Both the position numbers and the translations under genes were made by a program. The notes beneath the pieces are model-generated. The model did no database searches and was not told where the DNA came from. It saw only the letters and a list, made by a program, of their open reading frames with translations. Below are positions 19,230-29,269 of a DNA stretch of 64,000 nt, in pieces (within the stretch, counting starts at the first letter, position 1; each line of letters starts with the position of its first letter). The stretch covers positions 33,015,562-33,079,561 of the forward strand of contig OX328112.1 in the NCBI GenBank assembly GCA_946811185.2, read 5' to 3'. The stretch comes from Hippopus hippopus. Its lineage: Eukaryota; Mollusca; Bivalvia; Cardiida; Cardiidae.

Positions 19230-19456
19230 CCCTTTACCGATACAATCCCACATTCAAATCACTCTGAAGAAAGGGGCTTTTGAAAACATTGTGGGAAAAG
19301 GAGAAAATGCTGGAAACCAGCATTTTCTCCTTTTCCCACAATGTTTTCTATCATTTCTGTCCCAAGTCCATTCCACTGTGCAACATTTTAATTTGTCGTC
19401 TGCAAGTGCTTTGAATTTGGACCAGTCTAAAATTTTGTCCTCTGGTAAGTAGTTAA
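19226..19456 (+). mobile_element. Family A element, forward, full length
   Basis: TTAACCCTTTACCGATACAA start, near-perfect palindrome with GGAAACC centre, CTCTGGTAAGTAGTTAA end. Third member of the 18950-19456 train. Confidence 0.92.
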
Positions 19457-19530
19457 CAGTGGAACGATTAGTAACAAAGCCAAACACGCCAAACACGTGA
19501 AATCCAATGTCAACAGATTATCTCACCTGA

Positions 19531-19759
19531 TTAACCCATTACCACACAATCCCGAGTTTTGACGCCCCTGTAGGAGAAGGCTTTTGAAAACATTGTGGGA
19601 AAAGGAGAAAATGCTGGTAACCAGCATTTTCTCCTTTTCCCACAATGTTTTCTTCCCCATCCAAAACAAAAATCATCATTTCAGTTACATTTAATTTGTC
19701 GTCTGCAAATCCTTTCAATTTGGACCAGTCTAATTTTTTGTCGTGTGGTAAAGAGTTAA
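19531..19759 (+). mobile_element. Family A element, forward, full length, near consensus
   Basis: TTAACCCATTACCACACAAT start, perfect palindrome, GTGTGGTAAAGAGTTAA end. Shares its right TTAA with a reverse copy (tail-to-tail). Confidence 0.93.
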
Positions 19760-19971
19760 CCCTTCACCACGCAACAAAAGACGCAGACCTGTTCAACTCG
19801 AAAGCATTTGCAGACAAAAATTCAAACGTGGTTCAAACGATGCAATTTGTCTTTGGTAGGATAGAAAACATTGTGGGAAAAGGAGAAAATGCTGGTTACC
19901 AGCATTTTCTCCTTTTTCCACATTGTTTTCAAGAGGGTCGTTAAAAGTCAGGATTGTGTGGTAAAGGGTTA
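19756..19971 (-). mobile_element. Family A element, reverse
   Basis: TTAACCCTTCACCACGCAAC start. About 14 bases are missing after the palindrome (TTTTCAAGAGGGTCG). It ends GTGTGGTAAAGGGTTAC. Confidence 0.9.
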
Positions 19972-20017
19972 CAAGGAGTCGTCTGATTATGAGCAGTCGA
20001 GGTGGTATGATACCTTA

Positions 20018-20253
20018 ATCCTTAACTGGTGGCACAATCAGGAGATTTAACAAATCCCCAATGGAGAAGACACTTGTAAAACTTGTTTGAATGGAGTAAA
20101 TGCTGGTAAACCTGTATAATCTCCTTTTCCCACAAGGTTTTCTACCCTTCCATAGTCAAACAGATAATTCAAGCCAACTTTTAATCAGTCTGTCCTCTGC
20201 AGTTGCAATTAATTTTGACTTGTCTAAAATTTTTCCATCTTGTTAAGTGTTAA
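20018..20253 (+). mobile_element. Family A element, forward, diverged
   Basis: TTAACTGGTGGCACAATCAG start and CTTGTTAAGTGTTAA end. The palindrome left arm is badly eroded. Confidence 0.7.
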
Positions 20254-20343
20254 AGAGGTGGTGTGAGGTATTTTAGTTTGTGAATGACATTTTAAACCGT
20301 TTCAATAATTAGCTCACCCTTTTTCAGACAAAAAAATTTCAGA

Positions 20344-20572
20344 TTAACCCGTTACAAAACAACCAATTTTTTGGCTTGTACTTTTAGAAAGCATTTGCAG
20401 ATGACAAATTAAACATCTCTTAAATAATGGTACTTGTCTCTCGAAGGTAAGAAAAAATTGTGGAAATAGGAGAAAATGTTACTTACCAGCATTTTCTCCT
20501 TTTCCCACAATCTTTTAAAAAGTCTTCCTTGTCAGGGTCATTTGAAGTCGGGATTGTGTGGCAGAGGGTTAA
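20344..20572 (-). mobile_element. Family A element, reverse
   Basis: TTAACCCGTTACAAAACAAC start and GTGTGGCAGAGGGTTAA end. The palindrome has scattered changes. Confidence 0.87.
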
Positions 20573-20579
20573 TCCAAAA

Positions 20580-20800
20580 TTAACCCTTTACCACAAATTT
20601 TAACGACCCTTGGAAATAGGACCTTTGAAAAACATTGTGGAAAAAGGAGAAAATGCTGGTAACCAGCATTTTCTCCTTTTCCCACAATGTTTTCTAACCT
20701 CTCAGAAAAAAATCCAATCATTTTAGTCACATTTTATTTGTCGTCTGCAAAGCTTTCAGTTCGGACCAGTCTAAAATTTTGTCGTGTAGTAAAGAGTTAA
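20580..20800 (+). mobile_element. Family A element, forward
   Basis: TTAACCCTTTACCACAAATT start (about 8 bases shorter in the left arm) and GTAGTAAAGAGTTAA end. It is separated from the previous copy by only 7 bp. Confidence 0.9.
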
Positions 20801-20834
20801 AGCATTTAAAGGTGATTTACACGTAAAATTCTTG

Positions 20835-21068
20835 TTAACTCCTCACATGAAACAATCCTGTGTTTTAACAAACTTAATGAGGAGGCATTCAAAAACATTG
20901 TGGAAAAATGAGGACAAAAAAACTGCATATCAGCATTCTGTCATTTTCCTATAATGATTTCTACCCTTTTGTAGCTGATTTCCATCATTTAAGCCACATT
21001 AAAATTGTCGTCTGCATATGCTTTCAATTTGGACAAGTCTAAAATTTTGTCATCTTGTAGAGAGTCAC
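20835..21068 (+). mobile_element. Family A element, forward, diverged
   Basis: TTAACTCCTCACATGAAACA start and CATCTTGTAGAGAGTCA end. The palindrome is irregular in the middle (GGACAAAAAAACTGC). Confidence 0.8.
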
Positions 21069-21069
21069 T

Positions 21070-21241
21070 GTTGAATTATGGGATTTGCATTTGAAAGCAG
21101 AATCATTCAATGTAAGCATCAAATAATGGGACTGGTCTTTCAAAGGGTAGAAATCATAATGGGAAAAGGAGAAAATGATGGTTACCAGCATTTTGTCCTT
21201 TTCCCATTATATTTCAAAAGGCTTCCTTCCGAAAGTTAACC
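21070..21241 (-). mobile_element. Family A element, reverse, outer arm eroded
   Basis: Palindrome AATGGGAAAAGGAGAAAATG...CTTTTCCCATTATAT and GGCTTCCTTCCGAAAGTTAA. The missing segment is the GGGTCGTTAAAA arm. It shares TTAA with the next B copy. Confidence 0.72.
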
Positions 21242-21470
21242 CTTAGAGTGCCAAATAAACCCAAGAGAAATTTTCAGTCGAAAAAAAGGACCCAAATAAT
21301 TGAAATTTCTTAGTTGCGTTTTTTTATATGAGCAAAATTTAATATGCAAAGCCAACAGTGTACATCAAAGATCAGACTGCACTTTTTGTGCAGTCTAATC
21401 TTGATCTGCACTGGAGCCAATGGCATCTACAATCATGAAAGGCTCTTGGATTATCTGATGAAGAGGTTAA
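21238..21470 (+). mobile_element. Family B element, forward
   Basis: TTAACCCTTAGAGTGCCAAA start, hairpin 21357-21412, end near GATGAAGAGGTTAA; the right tail is somewhat longer than usual. Confidence 0.82.
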
Positions 21471-21535
21471 AGGGGGCCTGCAAATCCAAACATAAATCTA
21501 TCACATTCCTTATAGTCTAGACTTGTCCATGTGAT

Positions 21536-21767
21536 TTAACTCTTTACCACACAATCCCTACTTTTAACGACTCTGAGAAAGAAGCCTTTTGAAAACATTG
21601 TAGGAAAAGGAGAAAATGCTGGTAACCACCATTTTCTCCTTTTCCCACAATGTTTTCTACCCTTCCAAAAGAAATTTCAATTTTTGAGCCACATTTATTT
21701 TGTTGTCTGCAAGTGCTTTCAATTTGGACAAGTCGACAATTTTGTCGTTCGTTCGGTAAAGAGTTAA
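21536..21767 (+). mobile_element. Family A element, forward, full length
   Basis: TTAACTCTTTACCACACAAT start. One changed base in each arm region (ACATTGTAGG, AACCACCA). The end carries a GTTC duplication (TCGTTCGTTCGGTAAAG). Confidence 0.92.
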
Positions 21768-21858
21768 AAAATTATACACGAATTTCAAAAAGGTTAAGTT
21801 AGGCCATTCAGTGCACACATATTTTCTTCATTTATCCCTTTACTACAGAAATCCCAGT

Positions 21859-22085
21859 TTAACTCTTTATCAGAGAACAAAATTGTAGACTGGTTCAAAG
21901 TGAAAGCATTTGCTGACGACAAATTAAATGTGGCTCAATTTTTTCATTGCTTTCTCAAAGGTTAGAAAAAAATGTGGAAAAGGACAAAATGCTGGCTACC
22001 AGCATTCTCTCCTGTTCCCACAATGTTTTCAAAAGTCTAATCTCCAAGGGTTGTTAAAACTCGTTATTAAATGGAAATGGGTTAA
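21859..22085 (-). mobile_element. Family A element, reverse
   Basis: TTAACTCTTTATCAGAGAAC start and AATGGAAATGGGTTAA end. The palindrome is intact except for a few changes. Confidence 0.87.
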
Positions 22086-22164
22086 ACAACCATTAGTAGA
22101 CAGCGTCTTCCATTAAGACAATTCTCGTCTGCAAACAATCTCAATTTGCGCAAATCAAGTCTTA

Positions 22165-22310
22165 ACTATATCACAATATTAAACTTGTCCAAACTGAAAG
22201 TATTTGCAGACAACAAATAAAATGTTGCGCATAATATGATGAGATTTGTTTCTGAAATTATCCGCATTTTCCTCTGTTCACACGGTGTTTTCAGTTGCTT
22301 CCTTCATCAA
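22165..22310 (-). mobile_element. Family A fragment, reverse, degraded
   Basis: AAACTTGTCCAAACTGAAAG, GCAGACAACAAATAAAATG, then a truncated palindrome right arm CTGTTCACACGGTG. Confidence 0.55.
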
Positions 22311-22315
22311 ACACA

Positions 22316-22350
22316 TTAACTCTTCACCAAATGACAAAATTTTACCGACA
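22316..22350 (-). repeat. Family A end scrap
   Basis: TTAACTCTTCACCAAATGAC plus AAAATTTTA, cut off where the E repeat begins. Confidence 0.65.
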
Positions 22351-22684
22351 TCTTTACAGGCATACAGTAAACAAAATGCTGTTAAAACTTGACGGTGTTG
22401 TAATCTAGTTAGCTGTGTAAAAGTAGATAGAAAATCAATATAAGGTGTATGGGGTAAAGAAACTGTAGGGATTTGTCTTCGATTTAAACCGGAAACTGTG
22501 GTTGTTATGTCTATAATAGGCTAGCCGCCATAGAATGAAATGCATTTTCTATCTGCCATAATCTGTGCAACCTTGCAACAATCAGGGGTAATATTTGGCA
22601 TGAAGATACAAGAGTGATTATAGTTTCATAAAATAACAAAAAAAAGGGTTAAAAGACTGGATGAAAACGAGTGAAGACGTCTGT
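22351..22684 (+). repeat. Family E dispersed repeat, short copy 2
   Basis: Runs from ATCTTTACAGGCATACAG to GAAAACGAGTGAAGACG. It includes GTTAGCTGTGTAAAAG, ATCTGTGCAACCTTGCAAC and ATTTGGCATGAAGATAC. Similar length to copy 1, with the same internal region absent. Confidence 0.75.
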
Positions 22685-22901
22685 TTAACCCTTTACCACA
22701 CGGCAAAATTTAAGACCTATCCAAATTGAAAGCATTTGCAGAAGACAATTTCATAGTGGCTTAAATGACGCAACTTTTCTTTGATAGGGTAGAAAACTTT
22801 GTGGGAAAAGGAGAAAATGCTGGTTACCTTTTCCCACAATGTTTTCAAAAGGCCTCTTCTTCAGGGGTGTTAAAAGGCGTCATTGTGTGGTAAAGAGTTA
22901 A
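22685..22901 (-). mobile_element. Family A element, reverse, palindrome shortened
   Basis: TTAACCCTTTACCACACGGC start and GTGTGGTAAAGAGTTAA end. After GCTGGTTACC the next ~14 bases of the right arm are deleted, leaving a lopsided hairpin. Confidence 0.9.
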
Positions 22902-22993
22902 GAGACAAATAAAGAAATACTACCCATATGCAAGTTTGATTGTGAAGCTGGTAAGTTGATATATAATGTATGAATGAATGAATTCTGTACTCA

Positions 22994-23213
22994 AATCTTT
23001 ACCAGATGACAAAATTTTGACTGGTCCATAGTCCAAGTATTTGGAGGTTAGAAATTAGGCTTGGCCCCAATTATGAAAATTGTCTTTGAAGACGCTTCAA
23101 AAACACTTAGGAAAAAAAAAATACTGGTGACCATCATTTACTCCTGTTTCTACAATGATTTTATAATAAGCCTTATTCCTCAGTGTCGTAAAACACTAGG
23201 ATCAGAGGGTAAC
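22994..23213 (-). mobile_element. Family A element, reverse, old
   Basis: AATCTTTACCAGATGACAAA start, eroded palindrome, end near GGATCAGAGGGTAACT. Confidence 0.7.
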
Positions 23214-23914
23214 TAAGTAGAGCATAAACAAAGTGACAGTAAATCATTTTGTGGCAAATTAACCATGAATACTAGTCATAACAATTATTCTGATACAGAG
23301 AACTAAGTACCAGTACAAAATGAACATAAGTGACATCTTAGTTTGGAATAAACAACATGAAATGTTCTCTACTCGTACATTTGCAAGGGTACCTAACTGT
23401 AATATATCAATTTTATTTATTCAATCTTGACTTGTCAATCTGTACATCATCAGACCATGAAATAACCTCAAGAAATTTAATAAAACCTATTTGAGAAGGA
23501 AAAAAGAGAATGGTGATGGTTGACTTGCTTCAATAAAGATATATCTAGTCATGATAGTATGTGAAAAAATATGTCTCTGGTTGGCTTCCTTCAGATAAAT
23601 ATCTATCCAGTCAACAAACTTAAGATATTTTTTTCATGTTATTGACAGATTGCTCTATGCTCAAAAGTGCTCTATGCCACTTTCACTGTCAGTATTTAGT
23701 CATCAAAACAACGCTGGCTCACTTTATGGATTTCTTGGGTTTCACCAGAACACAGCTGGTCACTCTGCATTGCATTGCTCAAGGGAAGCCCCTCCAGCCC
23801 CAAGCCCCTCTAATGAGAATCAAACTACAATTTCAGTTTGGCTTTCTTTTATATTATTTCTCATGAGTATATGAAGATATAAAGATAGATACTTATTACC
23901 TTTCTTTAGGAATA
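23214..23914. other. No gene recognised
   Basis: AT-rich. Two overlapping frames at 23636-23874 show no motif, splice context or family resemblance and are left uncalled. Confidence 0.4.
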
Positions 23915-23962
23915 AAAAAACAAGAGGGCCATGATGGCCTTCTATCGCTCCACTGGCTTTTT
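23915..23962 (+). repeat. Helitron-like 5' terminal fragment
   Basis: ACAAGAGGGCCATGATGGCC followed by TTCTATCGCTCCACTGGC is the start motif seen at 27272 and 29470. It is truncated at an A copy. Confidence 0.65.
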
Positions 23963-24090
23963 GACCTTTTACCACACAAATCGAAGTGTTAATGACCCTG
24001 AAAGAGAAGGCTTTCAAAAACATCGTGAGAAAAGGACAACATGTTGTCAGCCAGTATTTTCTCCTTTTCCCACAACATTTCTTATTAATG
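23963..24090 (+). mobile_element. Family A left half, forward
   Basis: CCTTTTACCACACAAATCG start, variant palindrome (GACAACATGTTGTCAGCC). It is lost after CCCACAACATTTC. Confidence 0.7.
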
Positions 24091-24417
24091 GCATTGACAG
24101 AGACATACAGCATAAAAAGTCTGTATGGTAATAAACTTACTTTGAAAACATAACCTCCACCCCGCCCGCCAGACAAAAACAGTCATATCTTTTTAAATGC
24201 AAAGATATGGTCAGTGAATACAAGCAGGTTTATTCATTAGCATGAAAGGTAAAGTTCTGAAAAAATTTGAGTGATAGAAACCTTACTTTAAATTAAACAT
24301 TCCATTCATGTGAGCATAACCATTAGCATCAAAATAAATCACTCTCCCTTAAAATAGAACATTTCCTCTCCAAAAAACTTGAATACCAAACTCCGATAAT
24401 GTGTAAGTGCAGCTTGA
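24091..24417. other. No recognisable feature
   Basis: AT-rich non-coding sequence. Confidence 0.4.
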
Positions 24418-24482
24418 TAATCAAGGGAGGTAAATAGTAACAAACTTTATCTTGTATAACAGGAGTTATTTCCCTTGATTAC
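24418..24482. repeat. Short inverted repeat
   Basis: TAATCAAGGGAGGTAAATAGT is answered by TTATTTCCCTTGATTACT, a 65-bp foldback. A similar motif occurs at 11636-11661. Confidence 0.6.
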
Positions 24483-24514
24483 TATTTTAAATTACAGTCA
24501 CTATATAAGCCCAT

Positions 24515-24828
24515 AATAAACTTGTGATCTCCGGGGCAGAGCCAATTTTGACCCCAGGGCTATAATATGAACAAATTTGATAGAGGTCCATTAGATAAAG
24601 CTACATGCCAAATTTGGTAGCCCTGGGCCTTGTGGTTTCAGACAAGAAGATTTTCAAAGATGTTCAATATTTGTTAAGTTTCATCAAATTTGGATGGGTA
24701 GTTTCAGAGAAGAAGTTTGAAAAAAAAGTTAACGCACGCACGCACGGATGCACAGACGGACGGAAGGACGCACGATGGACACTGGGCCATGACATAAGCC
24801 TGCTAGCCTTCGGCCAGTGAAGCTAAAA
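24515..24828 (+). mobile_element. Helitron-like element, 5' truncated
   Basis: The 3' portion has GTTAACGCACGCACGCACGG, a GGACGCACGATGGACACTGG stretch, the hairpin-forming CTAGCCTTCGGCCAG and the AGCTAA terminus. The body (CAAATTTGGTAGCCCTGG and similar) is non-coding. Confidence 0.65.
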
Positions 24829-24834
24829 ACTTAA

Positions 24835-25210
24835 ATAACACAGCAACAATTAAGATTGGTCCAATTTGAAAGCAGACAAATTAATTGTTACTCAACCAGA
24901 AGATCTTGTATTTTAAGGATAGGGCACCCTAATGTGGATTCCCATAACATGACCTTTCATAGCCGAAAAAAATACGGATTCGACTAAGACTCCAGCCTAT
25001 TACGGATTACCCGAGCTTTAGCCCAATCCGTACGATGAAAGTGGATGTTTCACGAATCCAATTATGGTGCCCTATCCGTAAAGGGTAGAAAACATAGTAG
25101 AAAAAAAAAAGAAATGCAGGTTACCTGCATTTTCTCCTTTTCCCACTGTTTCAAAGGGCTTCTTCCCCAAGGTAGTGAAAACCCATGATTGTTTGGTAAA
25201 GGGTTGAAGA
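24835..25210 (-). mobile_element. Family A element interrupted by a C element
   Basis: The left arm AAGATTGGTCCAATTTGAAAG...AGATCTTGTA and the right part GGGTAGAAAACATAGTAG...GATTGTTTGGTAAAGGG are parts of one reverse copy, separated by the C element at 24914-25083. Confidence 0.78.
24914..25083. mobile_element. Family C element, nested in A
   Basis: Ends TTAAGGATAGGGCACCCTAA and TATGGTGCCCTATCCGTAA are inverted repeats. Inner motifs are TACGGATTCGACTAAGACTC and its partner. The right-hand target copy is TAA rather than TTAA. It interrupts the arm of an A copy. Confidence 0.85.
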
Positions 25211-25577
25211 ATACATCAAACTTTTTAACATAATGGAAGAGTCCAAGCATCAAGGAATAAGCTAATAATATTGAGAATCATTCAGTTGCAGACCCCAGCT
25301 GTTCAGGTAATGTGGGGTTAATACATAAATATTTACTTATCCAAGATCTAATGGAAAGGTATGTACAACTAAGTTCTGTTACAACTGGACTGCACTAGAG
25401 CCCTTTACCTTCACATGTCAGAATTTTTCCATCGTCTTTAGATCAACATATAATTGGCAGTCCGTTTTGGATTTACACTGTCTGATACCTCGCAGAGTCT
25501 TGAAATTATGATAATTATCTTGGTTCATTTTTGACCGAGGATGTCCATAAGATTCACCCTTATTCATTACACTAACA
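25211..25577. other. No gene; weak B-like trace
   Basis: Around 25440-25500 a TAGATCAACATATAATTGG...TTTACACTGTCTG stretch may be an old B remnant. It is not delimitable. Confidence 0.35.
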
Positions 25578-25812
25578 GTTAACTGTTTCCCACACTCTCG
25601 AGGCTTTTAACGACCAAAAGGTTAAAAGGATTTTGAAAACATTGTGGGAAAAAGTAGAAAATGCTGGTAACCAGCATTTCCTCCTTATTCTGCTATGCTT
25701 TCTTCTCTATCAAAGACAAATTCCATCATTCAAGGTATATTTGGGTTGTCATCTGCAAGTGCTTTCTATTTCAACAAGCTTATATGGTGCTCATGTAGTC
25801 ACAAAAGAGTAA
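25578..25812 (+). mobile_element. Family A element, forward, diverged
   Basis: TTAACTGTTTCCCACACTCT start. Palindrome left arm good, right arm eroded (CCTTATTCTGCTATGC). End near CACAAAAGAGTAAAA. Confidence 0.77.
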
Positions 25813-25838
25813 AACTCTACCAAACAGTCCCTGGTTTA
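25813..25838 (+). repeat. Family A end scrap
   Basis: CTCTACCAAACAGTCCCTGG, a 5' terminus only, immediately before the next copy. Confidence 0.5.
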
Positions 25839-26063
25839 ACTCTTTACCAAACAAAAAATTTTAGACCAGTCCAAATTGAAAGCATTTGCAGACGACAAAT
25901 TAAATGTGACCCAAATATGGAAATGTGTGGTATGAAGAGTAGAAAACATTGTGGGAAAAGGAGAAAATGCTGGTAACCAGCATTTTCTCCTTTTCTCACA
26001 ATGTTTTCAAAAGCTTTTTTTCTAAGGGTCATTAAAAGTCGGGATCGTGTGGTGAAGAGTTCA
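25836..26063 (-). mobile_element. Family A element, reverse, full length
   Basis: TTAACTCTTTACCAAACAAA start and CGTGTGGTGAAGAGTTCA end. Palindrome essentially perfect, but the centre is GGTAACC, an exception to the orientation rule for reverse copies. Confidence 0.9.
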
Positions 26064-26074
26064 AGGATTTTCTT

Positions 26075-26170
26075 TTCACACAGTTTCCTGGTTCCTTTCA
26101 TAGACAAACTCCATCATTTGTTTCCTGCTTAAGCTTTCAATTTGAAGGCATGTAAAATTTTGTCTTCTTA
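26075..26170 (+). repeat. Family A right-arm fragment
   Basis: CCTTTCATAGACAAACTCC, then GCTTTCAATTTGAAGGC and AAAATTTTGTCTTCTTACA. Confidence 0.55.
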
Positions 26171-26333
26171 CATAGATTTGATATTTCTCTGCGAAAACAA
26201 GTGCTCAATTTAAAACAGAATTATGAAAGACATTCTTCACAGAGTATGAAGGCATGAAAAGAATCACAGCATTCCAGCAGGTTCACCTACCATTCTGTTT
26301 TCATTTGGTAAGTATCTGAGGCCACTACCCTTT

Positions 26334-26610
26334 GCCGAGCCCCGGTAGCTCAGTCGGTAGCATGCAGGACTTGAGAACAGGGGGTCCTGGGTTCGATCCC
26401 TGGCTCGGCCAATTTCTTTCCGAGGATCGATGATAGTCATTGCGACAGGATTCATTCCTCTCCCACCGCTGACCAGTGGCTTGGAAAGAAAATTGTGCGG
26501 AGTACTGGTAAAAGAGACTCCAGGAAAGCATGGACAGGTGCACTGGCTGCGGCGATATAACTGAAATAATGTTGAAAATGGCGTTAAACACCATACAATC
26601 AATCAACCAT
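26334..26610 (+). mobile_element. SINE family 1, forward, full length
   Basis: The tRNA-like head carries box A TAGCTCAGTCGG (26346-26357) and box B GGTTCGATCCC (26390-26400), both matching pol III promoter consensus. The body includes GAGACTCCAGGAAAGCATGG and GAAAATGGCGTTAAACACC, and the tail is AATCAATC. TACCCTTT at 26326-26333 and 26611-26618 is a likely target duplication at the start of an A copy. It moves by retroposition using another element's reverse transcriptase. The family name is not verified. Confidence 0.88.
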
Positions 26611-26832
26611 TACCCTTTTCAAAACAATCCATGTTTTAACCACTCCAAGACAGAAGTCATTTGAAAACATGGGTGGGGGAAAAGGAGAAAATGCTGGCAT
26701 ACAGCATTTTTCTCCTTTCAGCACAATATTTTCTAACCTTTCAGAAACAAAATATATTGCCACATTTGTCGTCTGCAAATGCTTCCAATTTAGACAAGCC
26801 CAAAAATTAGGTTTACTGATAAAGCATTGACG
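26609..26832 (+). mobile_element. Family A element, forward
   Basis: ATTACCCTTTTCAAAACAATC start. The palindrome carries small insertions (CATGGGTGGGGGAAAAGG; TTTTTCTCC). End TACTGATAAAGCATTGA. Confidence 0.8.
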
Positions 26833-27050
26833 CTTTACCACACAACAAAAATTTGAACTTGTCCAAATAGAAAATATTTTGAAGATGACTAAGTCCATGT
26901 AGCCCCAAAAGTGGAATATGTCTTAGACAGGGTAGAAAACATTGTGGGAAAAGGAGAAAATGCTGATTACCAGCATTTTCTCCTTTTCCCACAGGTTTTC
27001 AAAGGGCATCTTCCTTGCTGGTATACTAAAACATGGAATCATTTTGTGAG
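26828..27050 (-). mobile_element. Family A element, reverse
   Basis: TTGACGCTTTACCACACAAC start. Palindrome nearly complete with one arm short by four bases (CCCACAGG). End near GGAATCATTTTGTGAG. Confidence 0.8.
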
Positions 27051-27271
27051 TATCCTATGGTCTTAATTGCCAGGATTATGAATGATACATCCCAGCTTAA
27101 CAAGCTATGGTCAAAGTTTATTCATTCCCCTAAGAACATCAAACATCAAACAAGTATCTGAGAGACTTTCAGGTTAACATATTGCCTTCTGGAACAAATC
27201 TGTGGCCCAACTCTATGCTAGTAGGCAAAATTTCAAGCCTTGCCCAGATTTCATTCAAAGCTGACCACTCA
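27051..27271. other. No recognisable feature
   Basis: Non-repetitive as far as can be seen. Confidence 0.4.
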
Positions 27272-28368
27272 AAACAAGAGGGCTATGTTAGCCCTGAAGT
27301 CGCTCACCTGAGTCTTTTGACCAAACATGACCCATTTTTAATCTCTTTCGAGATATTATGACAAATATTCTATCAAGCTTTCATAATTATTGGACTGAAA
27401 ATTTGGCCTCTATCTTGTACACAAGCTTTTTGTAGAATTTCTCTCAGTGACCTACTTTTTAGCCAAACATAGCTCATTTTCCCATTGTAGATATTATCAA
27501 AACAAAGATTCTGACCTGACCTTTCATAAGTATTGGACAGGAAATGTGGCCTTTAGAGCATACACAATGTTTTTCAAAGATTTGACCTAGTGACCTAGTT
27601 TTTGACCTGATATGACCCATTTTGGAACTTGTCCGAGATATCAAGACAAACATTCTGACCAACTTTCAAGAGTTTTGGACTGAAAATATAGCCTCTAGAG
27701 CGTACACAAGGTTTTTCTAAGATTTGACCTAGTGACCTAGTTTTACACCCGACATGACCCAATTTCGAACTCATCTGAGATATTATCAAGACAAACATTC
27801 TAACCAAGTTTCATGAGTATCGGACTGAAAATGTGGCCTCTAGAACGTACACAAGGTTTTTCTAGGATTTGACCTAGTGACCTAGTTTTTGATCCAACAT
27901 GACCCATTTTTAAACTAATCCGAGATACCATCTAGACAAACATTCTGACCAAGTTTCATAAGTATTGGACTGAAAATGTGGCCTCTAGAACGTACACAAG
28001 GCTTTTCAAAGATTTGATCTAGTGACCTAGTTTTTGACCCGACATGACCCATTTTCGAACTCATCCAAGATATCATCAAGACAAACATTCTGACCAAGTT
28101 TCATATGTATCGGACTGAAAATGTGGCCTCTAGAGTGTACACAAGGTTTTTCTAAGAATTGACCTAGTGACCTAGTTTTTGACCCGACATGACCCATTTT
28201 CGAACTTGTCTGAGATATTATCAAGACAAACATTCTGACCAAGTTTCATGAGTATCGGACTGAAAATGTGACCTCTAGAGCGTACACAAGGTAAAAGTTG
28301 ACGACGCACGACGGACACAGCACGATCACAAAAGCTCACCTTGAGCACTTCATGCTCAGGTGAGCTAA
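27272..28368 (+). mobile_element. Helitron-like element, complete, with internal tandem repeats
   Basis: The start ACAAGAGGGCTATGTTAGCC holds a small hairpin followed by GCTCACCTGAG (27302-27312). The end has a GACGACGCACGACGGACAC stretch, then the hairpin AGCTCACC...GGTGAGCT and CTAAT. CTCAGGTGAGC (28355-28365) is the exact inverse of the 5' motif. The 3' hairpin followed by CTAA fits the CTRR rule of Helitrons. The interior is ~145-bp repeats and non-coding. No Rep/helicase ORF, so non-autonomous. Helitron assignment is inferred from ends. Confidence 0.65.
27440..28290 (+). repeat. ~145-bp tandem repeat inside the Helitron-like element
   Basis: GACCTAGTGACCTAGTTTTT recurs at about 27584, 27726, 27871, 28016 and 28161, with ACAAACATTCTGACCAAGTT and GACTGAAAATGTGGCCTC in each unit. 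About six units, well conserved. The repeated minus-strand frames here are by-products. Confidence 0.88.
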
Positions 28369-28565
28369 TAATGTGATACCAGTAGTGATGGAGAAACTGC
28401 TACAATGTTCTTATACATTCTTTGGCCAAGGTTTAATTAAAAAATAAGAATTTTTTCATGTAAGTTTTCCTTTATAACAATCCTACAAACGTTAAACTCT
28501 ACCTGAAGTCCTTTCACAATGACCTTCCAGTTTCTACCAATCAAAATGCAGTTTCATTATTATCT

Positions 28566-28786
28566 TTACTCCTGTCTAAACCATCCCCTGATTTCATGAT
28601 CCCTAAGAAGAATGTTTTTGAAAAATTGTAGGAAAAGGAGAAAAAGTTGGTGAGCAGGATTGTCTCCTTTTCCAAAAATCTATTTCTAGCCTTTCAAAGA
28701 CAAATTCAATCAATTGTGTAACATTAAATGCGAATGCTTTTCAAAAATTAACAAGTATAAAATTTTGTTGACTGGAAAGGAGTTAA
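28566..28786 (+). mobile_element. Family A element, forward, old
   Basis: Left end CTGTCTAAACCATCCCCTG, eroded palindrome (AAAAAGTTGGTGAGCAGG), right end GACTGGAAAGGAGTTAA. Confidence 0.7.
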
Positions 28787-29139
28787 TTCTGAGAATCATA
28801 ACAATTTTTTAAACGAGAAAACCAGAAAATTTGTCACACATTTTCCATGTCTTAAACATGCAAATATCTGTTTTTATATTAAACTTAAGTCATTCATGTG
28901 AATCATGTCTTATTTATTCAATTTAAGTTACCCAAGTGAAATAGTGTTCCTACTTATCAAATTTACTCTACCCAAGGGAAATCCTGTCAGCCTGCATTGT
29001 CTGACATTCAGAAGATAATGTATACAATTTATGTTCTACAACAAGTATAAGTAGCCCCTGTTACAATTCTTGCAATGTCCAAAGCCATGTACAAATTCCT
29101 ACACCTTATTGCAGTCTACAGCTTCAAAACACTCTATCA
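28787..29139. other. No recognisable feature
   Basis: AT-rich. A CCCAAGTGAAAT / CCCAAGGGAAAT pair near 28930-28980 is a weak local duplication. Confidence 0.4.
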
Positions 29140-29250
29140 CTGCCTGTGGCAACATAATAACCTTTTGTAGATGGCATAGATCAAGATCAGACTGCAGAGA
29201 ATGTGCTGTCTGATCCCGAATCTACAGCAAGCGCTTCCTCACGCTGAACC
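29140..29250 (-). mobile_element. Family B fragment, reverse
   Basis: The hairpin arms GATCAAGATCAGACTGCAG...CTGTCTGATCCCGAATCTAC remain; both outer ends are eroded. Confidence 0.65.
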
Positions 29251-29269
29251 TGAAAATGGCCATATCATC

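Noticed and set aside
26334..26410. tRNA gene-like sequence with box A and box B
   Set aside because: It is the head of a SINE: the same head plus body and AATC tail recurs at 54350 and 61515 and inverted elsewhere, and the cloverleaf is not well kept.
27474..28242. Series of minus-strand frames with similar protein sequences
   Set aside because: They are translations of the ~145-bp non-coding tandem repeat; similarity between them is repeat similarity.
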